In this document: piece after piece, positions 34,655 to 43,299 of the stretch
How positions within the stretch are numbered: the first letter of the stretch is position 1
Layout: the number at the start of each line of letters is the position of its first letter
NCBI GenBank assembly: GCA_963732855.1
Contig: CAVTBB010000003.1
Coordinates: forward strand, 682,001 to 746,000
Origin: DASXVU01 sp963732855
GTDB lineage: Archaea > Thermoplasmatota > Thermoplasmata > Methanomassiliicoccales > UBA472
Reading direction: 5' to 3'
Length of the DNA: 64,000 bases
Notes under the pieces: model-generated
Databases searched by the model: none
What the model saw: the letters and a program-made list of their open reading frames with translations, nothing else
What the model was told of the DNA's origin: nothing
Translations under genes and position numbers: made by a program

Positions 34655-34825
34655 GGACTAACCCTCAGTTTTTTCTTATATGGTTGGACACCCTTTTCGA
34701 GAAAAGGAGCCTTACTCACAATACTAGCAACACTACGTCTACACGCAAAAGCACGATGGCGCGTTGGCATGTGTTGATTGACACGAACGGTAACAGGCAA
34801 TGGTCGATATATTAACATTTCTTGA
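34655..34825 (-). promoter_or_regulatory. Promoter and long leader of ilvB copy 2
   Basis: Contains ATATATTAACATTTCTTGA (34807-34825), CACTACGTCTACACGCAAAA (34731-34750) and GGACACCCTTTTCGAGAAAA (from 34686), which folds on the transcript as CCTTTT-CTCG-AAAAGG. Distances of these blocks to the ATG (about 153, 77 and 32 bases) match those in front of copy 1 within a few bases. A short ORF crossing this region is not kept in frame between the copies, which favours a DNA or RNA element over a leader peptide. Confidence 0.6.
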
Positions 34826-34950
34826 TAATCCGCGGTTGGTGCTGAAGCATATAGGGTCTGAGGCCCAGCCATCCAAATGATCTAAGATCATCGGATTAGG
34901 AATGGATTAATACCGTCCCTATTGATGACGTTCTATTGTCACAAAACGAC

Positions 34951-35472
34951 ATGACCGATGCTATCGAAATAGTCGACTACAACCCACTATGGCGATTGAT
35001 ATTCCACCTGGAAGCCAGTGAGATAGCAAGGGCGTTGAACGATTCAAAACCGGTCATTGAGCATGTGGGAAGCACGACCATCCCGGGCTTGTGCGCCAAG
35101 CCTATCATCGACATACTCGTGGGGGTCAGAGACCTTGATGAAGGCAAGATCATCGCGTCACTGGAATCGTCAGGTTATATCCACATGCGAGACGGCGGAG
35201 AGCCTGACAGACTGTTCTTTCGGAAAGGGGCCCTACGTACCCACCATGTGCATGTGGTGCGACTCTATAGCTGGGCATTCTGGCGGCATATCATCTTCAG
35301 GGATTACCTGATCTCACATCTGGCAGTAAGGTCCCAATACGCCGACCTTAAACTGACCAGCGCCAAACGGTATCGTTTCGACCGGACTGCGTATACGGAT
35401 TCAAAGACCGAGTTCATCGGATCGGTGCTGAGAACGGCAACGCTGGAAGCTTTTATTACAATCAGTGGGTAA
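34951..35472 (+). CDS. GrpB/UPF0157 family protein
   Basis: A ~173-residue member of the GrpB family, which has a nucleotidyltransferase-like fold but no settled biochemical role. Signatures are IVDYNPLWRLIFHLEASEI, IEHVGSTTIPGLCAKPIIDILVGV and the DRLFFRKGALRTHHVHVV block, followed by FRDYLISHLAVRSQYADLK. Normal length. The ATG at 34951 is chosen; a TTG at 34936 is possible. The luxE-like gene starts 36 bases after it on the same strand, so the two may share a transcript. Confidence 0.88.
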   Translation: MTDAIEIVDYNPLWRLIFHLEASEIARALNDSKPVIEHVGSTTIPGLCAKPIIDILVGVRDLDEGKIIASLESSGYIHMRDGGEPDRLFFRKGALRTHHVHVVRLYSWAFWRHIIFRDYLISHLAVRSQYADLKLTSAKRYRFDRTAYTDSKTEFIGSVLRTATLEAFITISG

Positions 35473-35508
35473 TATCTCCAGTAAGTCCTCAACTGGTTGT
35501 GAACCGAC

Positions 35509-36777
35509 ATGTCCTTCGACGTCGAGAGCATTTTCGCGACCGCATCGAAGAGCTCGATGCTCGCCGACCCGCATGTGCATCGGATGTGGGAACTAATGAA
35601 CGATATGTCACTATTCTCGATGCCCCCGGAAAGACTGGATAAACTACGGCTGGAATGTATCCGGTCATCCCTGGACTTTTTTCACAGGCGGAGCGTCCGT
35701 TGTGCTAGGATGTTGGACGATCTTGACATCGACCCGGTGAAGGCGGACGTTCATGACCTAGCACGGTTGGCGGTGCCTTCCGACACTCTGAGAGGGGACG
35801 GTCACAAGGACCTACTCACCGAAGTGTTCGAGGAGGGAGGCCGAACCCTGAGCTCCAGCGGGACATCCAAGAAGGAACCGGTTCGGGTCTATAGAAGCCC
35901 ATTAGATCTGGCTATGATGATCCTCGGGAACACGGGGGTCCTTGAGTATGTCTATGGCAGTCGATTCGAACAGGGCGAAGGGATCGGCCTGTTCATGGGC
36001 CCGCAGCAGCTCAGCGGGCAGCTCACCTATGTCATTTTCGTGGAGTCCGCATTGGAGAGAAAAGAGGTCGAGATCGTCTGGGGGATGGACATGGAGGGTG
36101 AGGCGGATGGCACTATGTGGAAACGGATGGTCCCGAACCGGATGAAGCTAGCTCGTTTCTTCAAGAGCGACCGGTCCCCGAAGGCTTTCTTCACCGCTCC
36201 AGTGGGATTGCACCTATTGAATCAACGCTTAGGTGCCCTGGGTGGTCCAGAGAGGCTACTCAGCAGAATGAAGCTAGGCGCACCCCCCATAAACCTAGGG
36301 AAAGGAGGGTTTGTGATGACTGGCGGTGGTATGAAGGATTTCAGCGACCTGCCTTGCCTCGATGACATATTCAAAGCCTCCAAGGGGCTGTTCATATCCC
36401 AGGATGGGGATGGTAACGACCGAGAAACCCCGTTCATCGATGGGCTCGGCATGACCGAGACCGCAACTTCGATGATGGACCGATTTGGGGTGATGGATAA
36501 GGTGCCTCATCCGCTGTCGCAGGTGTTCCTGATGGACCCTAATTCATTCGAAGTTATCGATGAGGAGGGTAAGGAAGGTCTGCTAGGCGTATTCAACCCC
36601 TTCATCACATCATGGATGGAATGTGTGTATCCTGGCGACATCCTTCGGTTCCATGGCTCTAGCAGGTATTATGGAAGGGAGTATGTGTTCGTTCGTCGTA
36701 TGGGCGCCTCCGAAAGCACGGATTCGACACGCGCCTGCGGGGGAGAGCTCGAAGAACACATGCCACATGATGACTAG
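35509..36777 (+). CDS. LuxE-like acyl-protein synthetase
   Basis: A 422-residue adenylate-forming enzyme of the LuxE acyl-protein synthetase family, which activates a carboxylic acid with ATP and hands the acyl group to a reductase. Visible marks are LSSSGTSKKEPVRVYRS (phosphate loop, near residue 115), GKGGFVMTGGGMKDF near 265, the FIDGLGMTETATSMMDRFG segment and NPFITSWMECVYPGDILRF near the C-terminus. A luxC-like acyl-CoA reductase follows downstream, recreating the LuxE/LuxC fatty-acid reductase pair, but no luxAB or luxD is present. Archaeal lipids are not fatty acids, so the native substrate is open. Confidence 0.82.
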   Translation: MSFDVESIFATASKSSMLADPHVHRMWELMNDMSLFSMPPERLDKLRLECIRSSLDFFHRRSVRCARMLDDLDIDPVKADVHDLARLAVPSDTLRGDGHKDLLTEVFEEGGRTLSSSGTSKKEPVRVYRSPLDLAMMILGNTGVLEYVYGSRFEQGEGIGLFMGPQQLSGQLTYVIFVESALERKEVEIVWGMDMEGEADGTMWKRMVPNRMKLARFFKSDRSPKAFFTAPVGLHLLNQRLGALGGPERLLSRMKLGAPPINLGKGGFVMTGGGMKDFSDLPCLDDIFKASKGLFISQDGDGNDRETPFIDGLGMTETATSMMDRFGVMDKVPHPLSQVFLMDPNSFEVIDEEGKEGLLGVFNPFITSWMECVYPGDILRFHGSSRYYGREYVFVRRMGASESTDSTRACGGELEEHMPHDD

Positions 36778-36840
36778 ATCGAGCCTGATGCCGTGGAACG
36801 ATCAAGTCTCGGACTTTAACAGCCTCCGATATTTTTATCC

Positions 36841-36860
36841 GTTAAGATACATATCTTAAC
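36841..36860. promoter_or_regulatory. Palindromic operator-like site before luxC homologue
   Basis: GTTAAGATA-CA-TATCTTAAC is a perfect inverted repeat with nine-base arms and a two-base centre. It follows a TATA-like ATATTTTTAT (36829-36838) by two bases, so a dimeric protein bound here would block transcription start of the luxC-like gene 100 bases downstream. The binding protein is unknown. Confidence 0.55.
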
Positions 36861-36960
36861 GCCGGAACGATTCCTGACCTATAGTCAATGGTCAGACGAG
36901 ATCAGGTCAAGGACCGCCGGTCGGTTGATCTCTTGGAGCGTCCCAGAAGGGTATTGACAT

Positions 36961-38349
36961 ATGGCGATCGAGCAGTACAGTGGTCTAGATCTTGACACTA
37001 CCATAGAAAGGGTGGGCCCAGGATCCGTCAGGGTCATCAGCCGGAGCGGTCTGGGGCGTTTCCTAGCAGAATCACGATCACTTCAGGAAAGGCTTGTTTC
37101 TGTTCCCGTTCAAGAACGCCTTGAGGTCCTGGACGCTTTTGGTATTATGCTGGAGGGAGATCTGAGGGAAGGCAAGTTCGAGGGATTGATCGAGGGCTTG
37201 GCTACCTCCACTGGCTATTCGGAACGATTGATCAGCGGGGAATTAGCCTTCATACCGTCCGTCCTGTCCTCAGGCAGTCTTATGAAATGCCTGAGAAGCT
37301 CTATGGTGGGAGCTCCCTCGAGTCTTGAAGGATTTACCGAGATTGGCGAGAATGAGCATATCTGGCACCTTCCGGTAGGGCCAGCTCTTATTGTCAGTTC
37401 CGGTAATTCGATAATCCCGACCATCGTCCCCACCGTGATCTCAGTGCTGACGGGGAATGCCACGATCTTAAGACCATCCCGGTCCAACTGTGCCGGAGTG
37501 GTGGGCGTGTTCAGGATTCTCGATCGACTGCATCCTAGCGTAGCCCGGGACGCTATAAGGGAGGCGTTGGCCGTTAGCTATTACGCCCACGATAGCCCTG
37601 TTCTTAGGTTCGCATTGAGTGAGGCTCAATTCGGTGTTATTAATTTTTGGGGAGGCGGACTAGCGCGATCTTCGATCAAGAGAATGGTTGATGATAATCC
37701 CCACAGGCCCCGCTTCTTCGTCAACGGGCCCATGACTGGCATGGCGCTCATCGATGCCGCATCGGCCAATGATGAGAACGCTGGAGGGCTGGCCTTAAAC
37801 GTAGCGCTCTATAATCAACAACTTTGTTCTTCTCCCACCATCGTTCTGTTCGAGGGCAATATCAACCAGGCGATCGATTATGCCATTAAGGTGGCTTCAA
37901 ACCTCGATGTCATCGGTTCTGCAATGCCGATGGAAAGTGATGCTGTGGACGCCTATTCGCTTCATGGGGCAAGGCGATTCTTGCAGGTAAAGGGCTCCAA
38001 GGTGTTTAGTTCGAAGGATGCAGCGAATCCCTGGACAATCGCGGTTAGTGAAGGTAGAAGCCTTCTGGACGGAATGGTTTCCGCTTTTCCTGCCATGAAC
38101 ATCCATGGAAGAAAGAGATTCATCGAGATCGTGGTGTTGGACTCGATCGAGAAAGGGTTTGAACTGATAACATCCCTGCCCGCTTCCAAAGCTTTCGAAG
38201 GTATTGATAGGGTTCAGTCCGTTGGCATAGCAATATCCGAAGGGAAAATGGAGCAGGTCAAACGGAGATTGGCATTGATGGGTGTCTACCGGACCGTTCC
38301 CATACCTGGGATGTTCATGAATCCGCCACCGAACCTTACGATGGTATAG
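36961..38349 (+). CDS. LuxC-like acyl-CoA/acyl-protein reductase
   Basis: A 462-residue member of the LuxC acyl reductase family, aldehyde dehydrogenase fold, reducing an activated acyl group to an aldehyde with NADPH. The nucleotide-side region reads LPVGPALIVSSGNSIIPTIVP and ILRPSRSN; the catalytic cysteine is in ALYNQQLCSSPTIVLFEG near residue 285. Length matches LuxC (about 480). It follows the luxE-like gene with a 183-base gap containing a promoter and a palindrome. The ATG is not preceded by a strong GGTG signal. Physiological substrate and product are unknown. Confidence 0.85.
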   Translation: MAIEQYSGLDLDTTIERVGPGSVRVISRSGLGRFLAESRSLQERLVSVPVQERLEVLDAFGIMLEGDLREGKFEGLIEGLATSTGYSERLISGELAFIPSVLSSGSLMKCLRSSMVGAPSSLEGFTEIGENEHIWHLPVGPALIVSSGNSIIPTIVPTVISVLTGNATILRPSRSNCAGVVGVFRILDRLHPSVARDAIREALAVSYYAHDSPVLRFALSEAQFGVINFWGGGLARSSIKRMVDDNPHRPRFFVNGPMTGMALIDAASANDENAGGLALNVALYNQQLCSSPTIVLFEGNINQAIDYAIKVASNLDVIGSAMPMESDAVDAYSLHGARRFLQVKGSKVFSSKDAANPWTIAVSEGRSLLDGMVSAFPAMNIHGRKRFIEIVVLDSIEKGFELITSLPASKAFEGIDRVQSVGIAISEGKMEQVKRRLALMGVYRTVPIPGMFMNPPPNLTMV

Positions 38350-38613
38350 GATTGCCCGCCTTATTCACGCACACCATTTACATGCGCAATAAGGACATCT
38401 TTCCCGATAGCCGCATCGACAGCATCTTCCAAGCATAAGGTTTCGAATAATCTCCAGGAATAACTATCATATTCCTATTGATATAATTTTATGCTCACTA
38501 ACAAGTAATAATATTATATATCAAAATTAAATTAGATTCCAGTCTAGAAACCTTTATGTTTGACAAGAGATATTCATTTCAGCACCGATATAATGGTGTC
38601 TTGAGGTAATAAA

Positions 38614-38871
38614 ATGGCAGAGAACATGGCATTTAGAATCCAAGTGTTGGATACAATTGCAGCATTGATGACCGCAGCTTTCGGGTTGATCGCTGCCCTG
38701 GCATGGAATGAGGCGATTAAATGGGTCGTCTCTCAGGCGTTCACGGCCGATCCTGGAGTGGGTCTGTTCATCTATGCGATATTGGTCACCATTATCGCTG
38801 TTGTGGCTGTGGTATTGATCGGGAGATCATTGGCCAAACTCAAGGCAAAGGTTGCTCCAGAGAAGAAGTGA
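38614..38871 (+). CDS. Small two-helix membrane protein (DUF5654-like)
   Basis: An 85-residue protein with two membrane segments: IAALMTAAFGLIAALAWNEA and LFIYAILVTIIAVVAVVLIG, followed by a lysine-rich cytoplasmic tail. The A-F-G-L-I-A-A-L-A-W-N-E-A-I block is typical of the archaeal DUF5654 family, of unknown function. An AT-rich upstream region with AACCTTTATGTTTG about 60 bases before the ATG, and a T-rich terminator just after the stop, suggest a single-gene transcript. Confidence 0.72.
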   Translation: MAENMAFRIQVLDTIAALMTAAFGLIAALAWNEAIKWVVSQAFTADPGVGLFIYAILVTIIAVVAVVLIGRSLAKLKAKVAPEKK

Positions 38872-38879
38872 TTTGGAAA

Positions 38880-38932
38880 AACCCGAAATCCTTTCCCTTT
38901 TCATCTATTCTTTTTTAATCTATTTCTTGACT
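38880..38932 (+). terminator. T-rich terminator after DUF5654-like gene
   Basis: CCTTTCCCTTTTCATCTATT followed by CTTTTTTAATC directly after the stop; no stable hairpin, as usual for archaeal T-tract terminators. Confidence 0.45.
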
Positions 38933-39086
38933 CTGTCGCCTCCTCGATTTATACCGATCATGTCAGGGCCATCTCTTATTCCCAGACCAAATCCGCAACA
39001 TTTCGGATCGCTCATCCACTACCATTTCGTCTCTCGATAACCGTAAAATAAAAACGTATCTATGCGTGCGATGCTACGGTATCTCA

Positions 39087-39392
39087 ATGATATACCTTTC
39101 AATTTTAACCCTCGTTCTTGGAGGGACCTTGATCTTTATCGGAGCGTCAACCCGCAAGGGTTCAGAGATGTTGATCAAGTTCAACAAGGAGAAGCTAGCC
39201 GACCTGGAATCCGCCCATCGATTCGTGGGGAACAACATAATGATCCTAGGCTTCGTCGGTTTTATAGCTGGCTTAGCCACTTACGCCAGCGGAGAGGACA
39301 ATATCTTGCTTCTCCTAGCCTACCTGGGATTCGTCGCGCTGTTCATAGCCCTGATAAAGGTCGGTCTGAAGACCTTCGAGACGAAGAACTAG
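39087..39392 (+). CDS. Small membrane protein with three helices (DUF3784-like)
   Basis: About 101 residues with three hydrophobic segments: IYLSILTLVLGGTLIFIGAS, IMILGFVGFIAGLATYA and ILLLLAYLGFVALFIALIKV. The soluble loop LIKFNKEKLADLESAHRFVG between helices 1 and 2 resembles DUF3784 proteins, a tentative comparison. The ATG at 39087 begins directly with the first helix and is preferred over one seven codons earlier. Function unknown. GAPDH follows on the same strand after 56 bases. Confidence 0.6.
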   Translation: MIYLSILTLVLGGTLIFIGASTRKGSEMLIKFNKEKLADLESAHRFVGNNIMILGFVGFIAGLATYASGEDNILLLLAYLGFVALFIALIKVGLKTFETKN

Positions 39393-39448
39393 GTGCCACC
39401 GCAAGGATGATAAAATAAGACTGGGATGCAGGGGCGTAGGTGGATGGC

Positions 39449-40465
39449 ATGAAAGTCAAGGTCGGCGTCAACGGATATGGTACGATCGGCAAGAGAGTGG
39501 CCTGGGCGGTCTCCAAGCAGGATGATATGGAGGTCGTGGGAGTCACCAAGACCCGCCCGAGCTTTGAGGCTAATATCGCCGTGAGGGAGGGGCACCCATT
39601 GTATGCAGCCTGCCAGGAAGATGTAGCGAACTTCGAGAAGGAAGGCTACAAGATCGAGGGCACTTTGGACGATCTCGTCAAGAAGGTCGACATCATCGTC
39701 GACACGACCCCTGGGGGGATTGGCGAGAACTACAAAACGAAGTACGAGGCAGCCGGTATCAAAGCAATCTTCCAGGGTGGGGAGGAGCACGGCCTTGCGG
39801 GCATTTCTTTCAACGCTTTGGCGAATTACCATGAGTCCTGGGGGGCCAAGTTCGTTCGGGTCGTTTCATGTAACACCACCGGCCTGGTCCGAACATTGTA
39901 TCCGTTGGACCGAGCCTTCGGAATGGAAAGAGTGACCGCCTCTCTCATCCGCCGCGGGGCAGATCCCGCGGACAAGAAAGGCGCCATGCTCAACTCCATC
40001 GAGCCTTCGTTAAAATTGCCGACACATCACGGACCTGATGTACAGACGATAATGCCCTGGATCAAGATCACTACCATGGCGGTCGTTACTCCGACCACGC
40101 TCATGCATGTTCATTGCATCGCTGCTGAGCTCAAGAAGAAGGTCAAGGAGGCCGAGGTCTTGGAGGTCTTGAACTCCGCCCCGAGGGTGAAGTTGGTCTC
40201 GGGCAAGGAAGGCATCAAGTCCACCGGTCAGATAATGGAGCTCGCCAAAGATCTAGGTAGACCGCGCGGTGATTTTAACGAGATAATCGTGTGGAAGGAT
40301 GGTGTGAAAGTTGTCGACAACACTCTCTACTATTATCAGGCGGTTCACCAGGAGAGCGACGTGGTCCCGGAGAATATCGATTGCATTCGGTCCATGATGA
40401 AGCTTGAGAACGATCCGATGCTGTCTATCCACAAGACCGATGAGGCCATGGGCATAGGCAAGTAA
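39449..40465 (+). CDS. gap: Type II glyceraldehyde-3-phosphate dehydrogenase (archaeal)
   Basis: Phosphorylating archaeal GAPDH using NAD(P)+, acting in gluconeogenesis/glycolysis in the cytosol. KVGVNGYGTIGKRVAWAV is the nucleotide loop, and VVSCNTTGLVRTL carries the catalytic cysteine near residue 141. NALANYHESWGAKFVRVVSC and the HGPDVQTIMPW region are typical of the type II (archaeal) branch. The ATG at 39449 has GTAGGTGG upstream; a GTG nine bases earlier is an alternative. pgk lies 1.4 kb downstream on the same strand, beyond a minus-strand kinase gene. Confidence 0.94.
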   Translation: MKVKVGVNGYGTIGKRVAWAVSKQDDMEVVGVTKTRPSFEANIAVREGHPLYAACQEDVANFEKEGYKIEGTLDDLVKKVDIIVDTTPGGIGENYKTKYEAAGIKAIFQGGEEHGLAGISFNALANYHESWGAKFVRVVSCNTTGLVRTLYPLDRAFGMERVTASLIRRGADPADKKGAMLNSIEPSLKLPTHHGPDVQTIMPWIKITTMAVVTPTTLMHVHCIAAELKKKVKEAEVLEVLNSAPRVKLVSGKEGIKSTGQIMELAKDLGRPRGDFNEIIVWKDGVKVVDNTLYYYQAVHQESDVVPENIDCIRSMMKLENDPMLSIHKTDEAMGIGK

Positions 40466-40476
40466 GACGAGTACGG

Positions 40477-41517
40477 TCAACCGAGCGGGCGGTATTTGCC
40501 TGCCGGTACCGTAATTTCGAATCGAGCGCCCCTGCCTGGCAATCCATTCTCGACAATGGTCAATCCGGTAATTCCCAAGACCTCCTTCGTCATGTAGAGG
40601 CCGTATCCTGTGTTCTTGCCGTAACCGCGTTTAAAGATGAGTTCCTTTTCCTCTGCGGGTATGCCTTTTCCATCGTCCTGGAAAATCAGCCTCAGGTTCC
40701 CTTCCGTTAGTATGCTGCTGACTGTGACATTCCTGACCCTTTCGCCATGTCTGAGCGAGTTTTCCATAAGATTGAAGAATGCTTTCTCGATCATTGGGTC
40801 AGCATATACCAGGGTGGGGTCGACATCAATGGTGACCGGTATGTCGCTCCGCGGCAAAGAGCTCAATATCCTTCGTATGGTCTCACCAACACTGATCCAG
40901 TCGGGCCGTTTCGATCCAATTTCTTGGTAAAGTTTAGTAAACTCCATCTGCTTCCTGACGACCTCGCTGGCGGTCCTGGCCTTCCTAATATAACGCAGCA
41001 GAATCTCGTCACTGGTCTTGGATTCGGCGAGTTCAAGATAGCCGAATAGCCCGGTCAACGAGTTCAGGACATCGTGCCTGGTTGCAGAACCCAATATGTT
41101 GAGTTTTCTATTGGCCAGTTCCAAGGCCGATTCGGACTCTCTATGGTCGGTGATGTCCGAAGCATGAACCACCAGCCTCCTCTCTCCGCCTGAATCGATG
41201 ACCAGGATCCCTTGACACTCCAGCCATCTCCAGTTTCCCGCGGAATGCTTGACCCTGAGGGTGGCCGTCTTGGCCGTGCCTCCAGACATGACCCAGGTCA
41301 ACACTTCCTTTAGGATGGGGCGGTCATCGACATGGGCATAGTCCTTGATGTCCTTACCCAATATTGAATCCGGGTTCAACCCTAACGTCCTTCTCAATGT
41401 AGAATTAGCATATATGATGTTCATTTCTTGGTCAATGATGATAATAATATCTGGGGCAGCATCAACTAGCGCTTTGAAATACATTTCATCTTTGCAGAAA
41501 TCGCCTTTAGAGCCCAA
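40477..41517 (-). CDS. PAS-domain sensor histidine kinase
   Basis: A soluble histidine kinase of about 346 residues. A PAS domain spans about residues 12-135 with its C-terminal GNWRWLECQGILVIDSGG block; the phospho-acceptor helix is LGSATRHDVLNSLTGLFGYL near 150; ATP-binding boxes are NLMENSLRH (N), FQDDGKGIP (G1) and GYGKNTGYGLYM (G2). No membrane segment, so it senses an internal cue, and no response regulator is adjacent. The open frame begins with TTG at 41517; the first ATG is at 41484. Confidence 0.87.
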   Translation of the reverse strand: MGSKGDFCKDEMYFKALVDAAPDIIIIIDQEMNIIYANSTLRRTLGLNPDSILGKDIKDYAHVDDRPILKEVLTWVMSGGTAKTATLRVKHSAGNWRWLECQGILVIDSGGERRLVVHASDITDHRESESALELANRKLNILGSATRHDVLNSLTGLFGYLELAESKTSDEILLRYIRKARTASEVVRKQMEFTKLYQEIGSKRPDWISVGETIRRILSSLPRSDIPVTIDVDPTLVYADPMIEKAFFNLMENSLRHGERVRNVTVSSILTEGNLRLIFQDDGKGIPAEEKELIFKRGYGKNTGYGLYMTKEVLGITGLTIVENGLPGRGARFEITVPAGKYRPLG

Positions 41518-41891
41518 AGATATCGTTCCTTCCGGCGATTAATGGCCTTCCTTAATTTAATACAATGCGCATGATTCCACACCATGATATGACTGCTGTC
41601 CAGATGGTTATAGGCGGATGATAAAATCGAACCCGAGGCCTGCTTTCGTACTTATTTCTGGCAACCTCTGGTCGCCTAGATTAAAGGCAGCCCATCGGAT
41701 AATAAACAATTGAACGGAAAGCATGCACAACTCCGCATAGCTCGACGATCATGGGATGGGCCGATCTAAGCCGGCGTGTCTACCAGTCGATGTCCATCTC
41801 GAAAGAATAATCTAGGACAAGGTGATAGCTCTCAAAGGATCGGCGCGGGAGTCGGCCATATCCGGACCAAATCTCCTGTCGGGGTATTTAG
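41518..41891. other. Divergent intergenic region, kinase and pgk
   Basis: No gene seen. It should contain both promoters: candidate AT-rich boxes are TTAATTTAATAC (41554-41565) and AATAAACAATTG (41699-41710), neither compelling. A T-loop-like GGTTCGATTTT at about 41625-41635 (minus strand) was examined and lacks a matching stem, so it is not a tRNA. Confidence 0.4.
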
Positions 41892-43136
41892 ATGAAAGAA
41901 TTCAACACTCTCGACGATTTCGATTTCAAAGACAAGACCGTCATACTTAGAGTGGACATCAACTGCCCGCTGAACAAGCATGATATGTGCCTTGAGGACG
42001 ACAACCGCATCGTGCAGGCCTTGCCTACGATACGTGAGCTCCTGGAGAAGAAGGCAAAGGTCGTGATCATAGCGCACCAAGGCCGTCCTGGGGATTGGGA
42101 CTACTGTCCATTGGACCAACACGCAAAGGCCTTGAGCGAACACTTAGGGTTTGACGTGCCCTATGTCGACGATCTTTTTGGTGAGGAAGCCAAATTGGCG
42201 ATCAGGTCGATGAGGCCGGGCAATGCCATCGTCCTCAAGAACGTCCGGTACACGGAGTGCGAACAGGAAAAAAGGACCATGGAAGAGCATTCCCAGTCCG
42301 AAATGGTACAAAACCTCGCCCCCTTGGCCGATTATTACGTTTCTGACGCCTTCGGGGCAGCGCACCGGGCTCACTGCTCACTCATCGGTTTCCAGGCGAC
42401 GCTACCATCCGCCGCCGGAAGGCTCCTGGAGAAGGAGCTGACGGCATTGAGTGAAGTGTTCGACCAGCCAAAGCGGCCATGCGTTTTCGTCCTGGGCGGC
42501 TCCAAGTTCACGGATTCGATCAAGGTCATCGACCGTGTCCTGAACAAGCAGATCGCCGATTGGGTGATATTGGTCGGACTTTCTGCGAACGCCCTGCTGA
42601 AGGCGAGGGGTGTCGACCTTGGTCCCGCCAGCGAAGAGATCCTGATGAAGGAGTTCACACAGGAGAATCTGGACGCTGCCAGGAAGCTTCTTCATGAGAA
42701 AGGGAACAAGATCCTGCTCCCGTACGACGTTGCAGTGGACGCCCACGGAAAGCGTCTCGAGCTCAAGGTCGGGGATCTTCCGTCCGAGTATCCTATCATG
42801 GATGTCGGTTCGCACTCAGCGGCCAAGTTCTCAAAAGTAGTGCACGGCGCAGGGACAGTATTCATGTCCGGTCCGGCCGGTGTCTTCGAGCGCGATGAAT
42901 TCTCGTTGGCGACCAGGGAGCTAATGAACGCGGCGATTTCCGGACAAGCATTCACGGTCATTGGGGGAGGCCACACGGTCAGCGCCGCGGAAAAGTTCGG
43001 GTTGTTTGACCGTTTTTCCTATGTCAGCACCGGTGGCGGGGCGCTGGAGACCTATCTTCTCGGCAAGCCGATGCCGGTCGTTGAAGCGCTCAAGGCAGCA
43101 TACCGGCGAGAACAGGCAAAGTGTGAGGTCCAGTAA
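41892..43136 (+). CDS. pgk: Phosphoglycerate kinase
   Basis: Transfers phosphate between 1,3-bisphosphoglycerate and ADP. 414 residues, normal for archaea. VILRVDINCPLN is the PGK signature with the substrate Arg and Asp; HQGRPG, NVRYTECE and GAAHRAHCSLIGF follow in order; GGSKFTDSIKV and GPAGVFE lie around the nucleotide site; GGGHTVSAAEKFG is the C-terminal glycine-rich loop. Weak ribosome binding site CGGGGT eight bases before the ATG. Acts with the nearby type II GAPDH. Confidence 0.95.
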   Translation: MKEFNTLDDFDFKDKTVILRVDINCPLNKHDMCLEDDNRIVQALPTIRELLEKKAKVVIIAHQGRPGDWDYCPLDQHAKALSEHLGFDVPYVDDLFGEEAKLAIRSMRPGNAIVLKNVRYTECEQEKRTMEEHSQSEMVQNLAPLADYYVSDAFGAAHRAHCSLIGFQATLPSAAGRLLEKELTALSEVFDQPKRPCVFVLGGSKFTDSIKVIDRVLNKQIADWVILVGLSANALLKARGVDLGPASEEILMKEFTQENLDAARKLLHEKGNKILLPYDVAVDAHGKRLELKVGDLPSEYPIMDVGSHSAAKFSKVVHGAGTVFMSGPAGVFERDEFSLATRELMNAAISGQAFTVIGGGHTVSAAEKFGLFDRFSYVSTGGGALETYLLGKPMPVVEALKAAYRREQAKCEVQ

Positions 43137-43299
43137 ACAGTCAAATGGTATCCTTAATGGCATGCCTGTTTCCCAATGAACGATCCCTTCATTCTAGACG
43201 GATGAACATATGGAACCGATCGATAAGTGCCCTCATCGACGGAATACTTCAAAGAAGGGAGAAAAAAGAAGGGAGGGGGCGGACCGCCCCCCCACGATC
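43137..43299. other. Convergent gap between pgk and dapL
   Basis: Contains the terminator described separately at 43275-43291. No gene seen. Confidence 0.5.
43262..43291 (-). terminator. Strong hairpin terminator of the lysine operon
   Basis: GGGGGCGG-A-CCGCCCCC (43275-43291) gives a stable GC stem just downstream of the dapL stop. On the minus strand it is followed by TCCCTTCTTTTTTCTCCC, the expected T-rich exit. This is the clearest terminator in the window. Confidence 0.7.

Noticed and set aside
41600..41660. tRNA candidate (GGTTCGATTTT on the minus strand)
   Set aside because: The five bases on each side do not pair into a T-stem and no acceptor or anticodon stem could be found.
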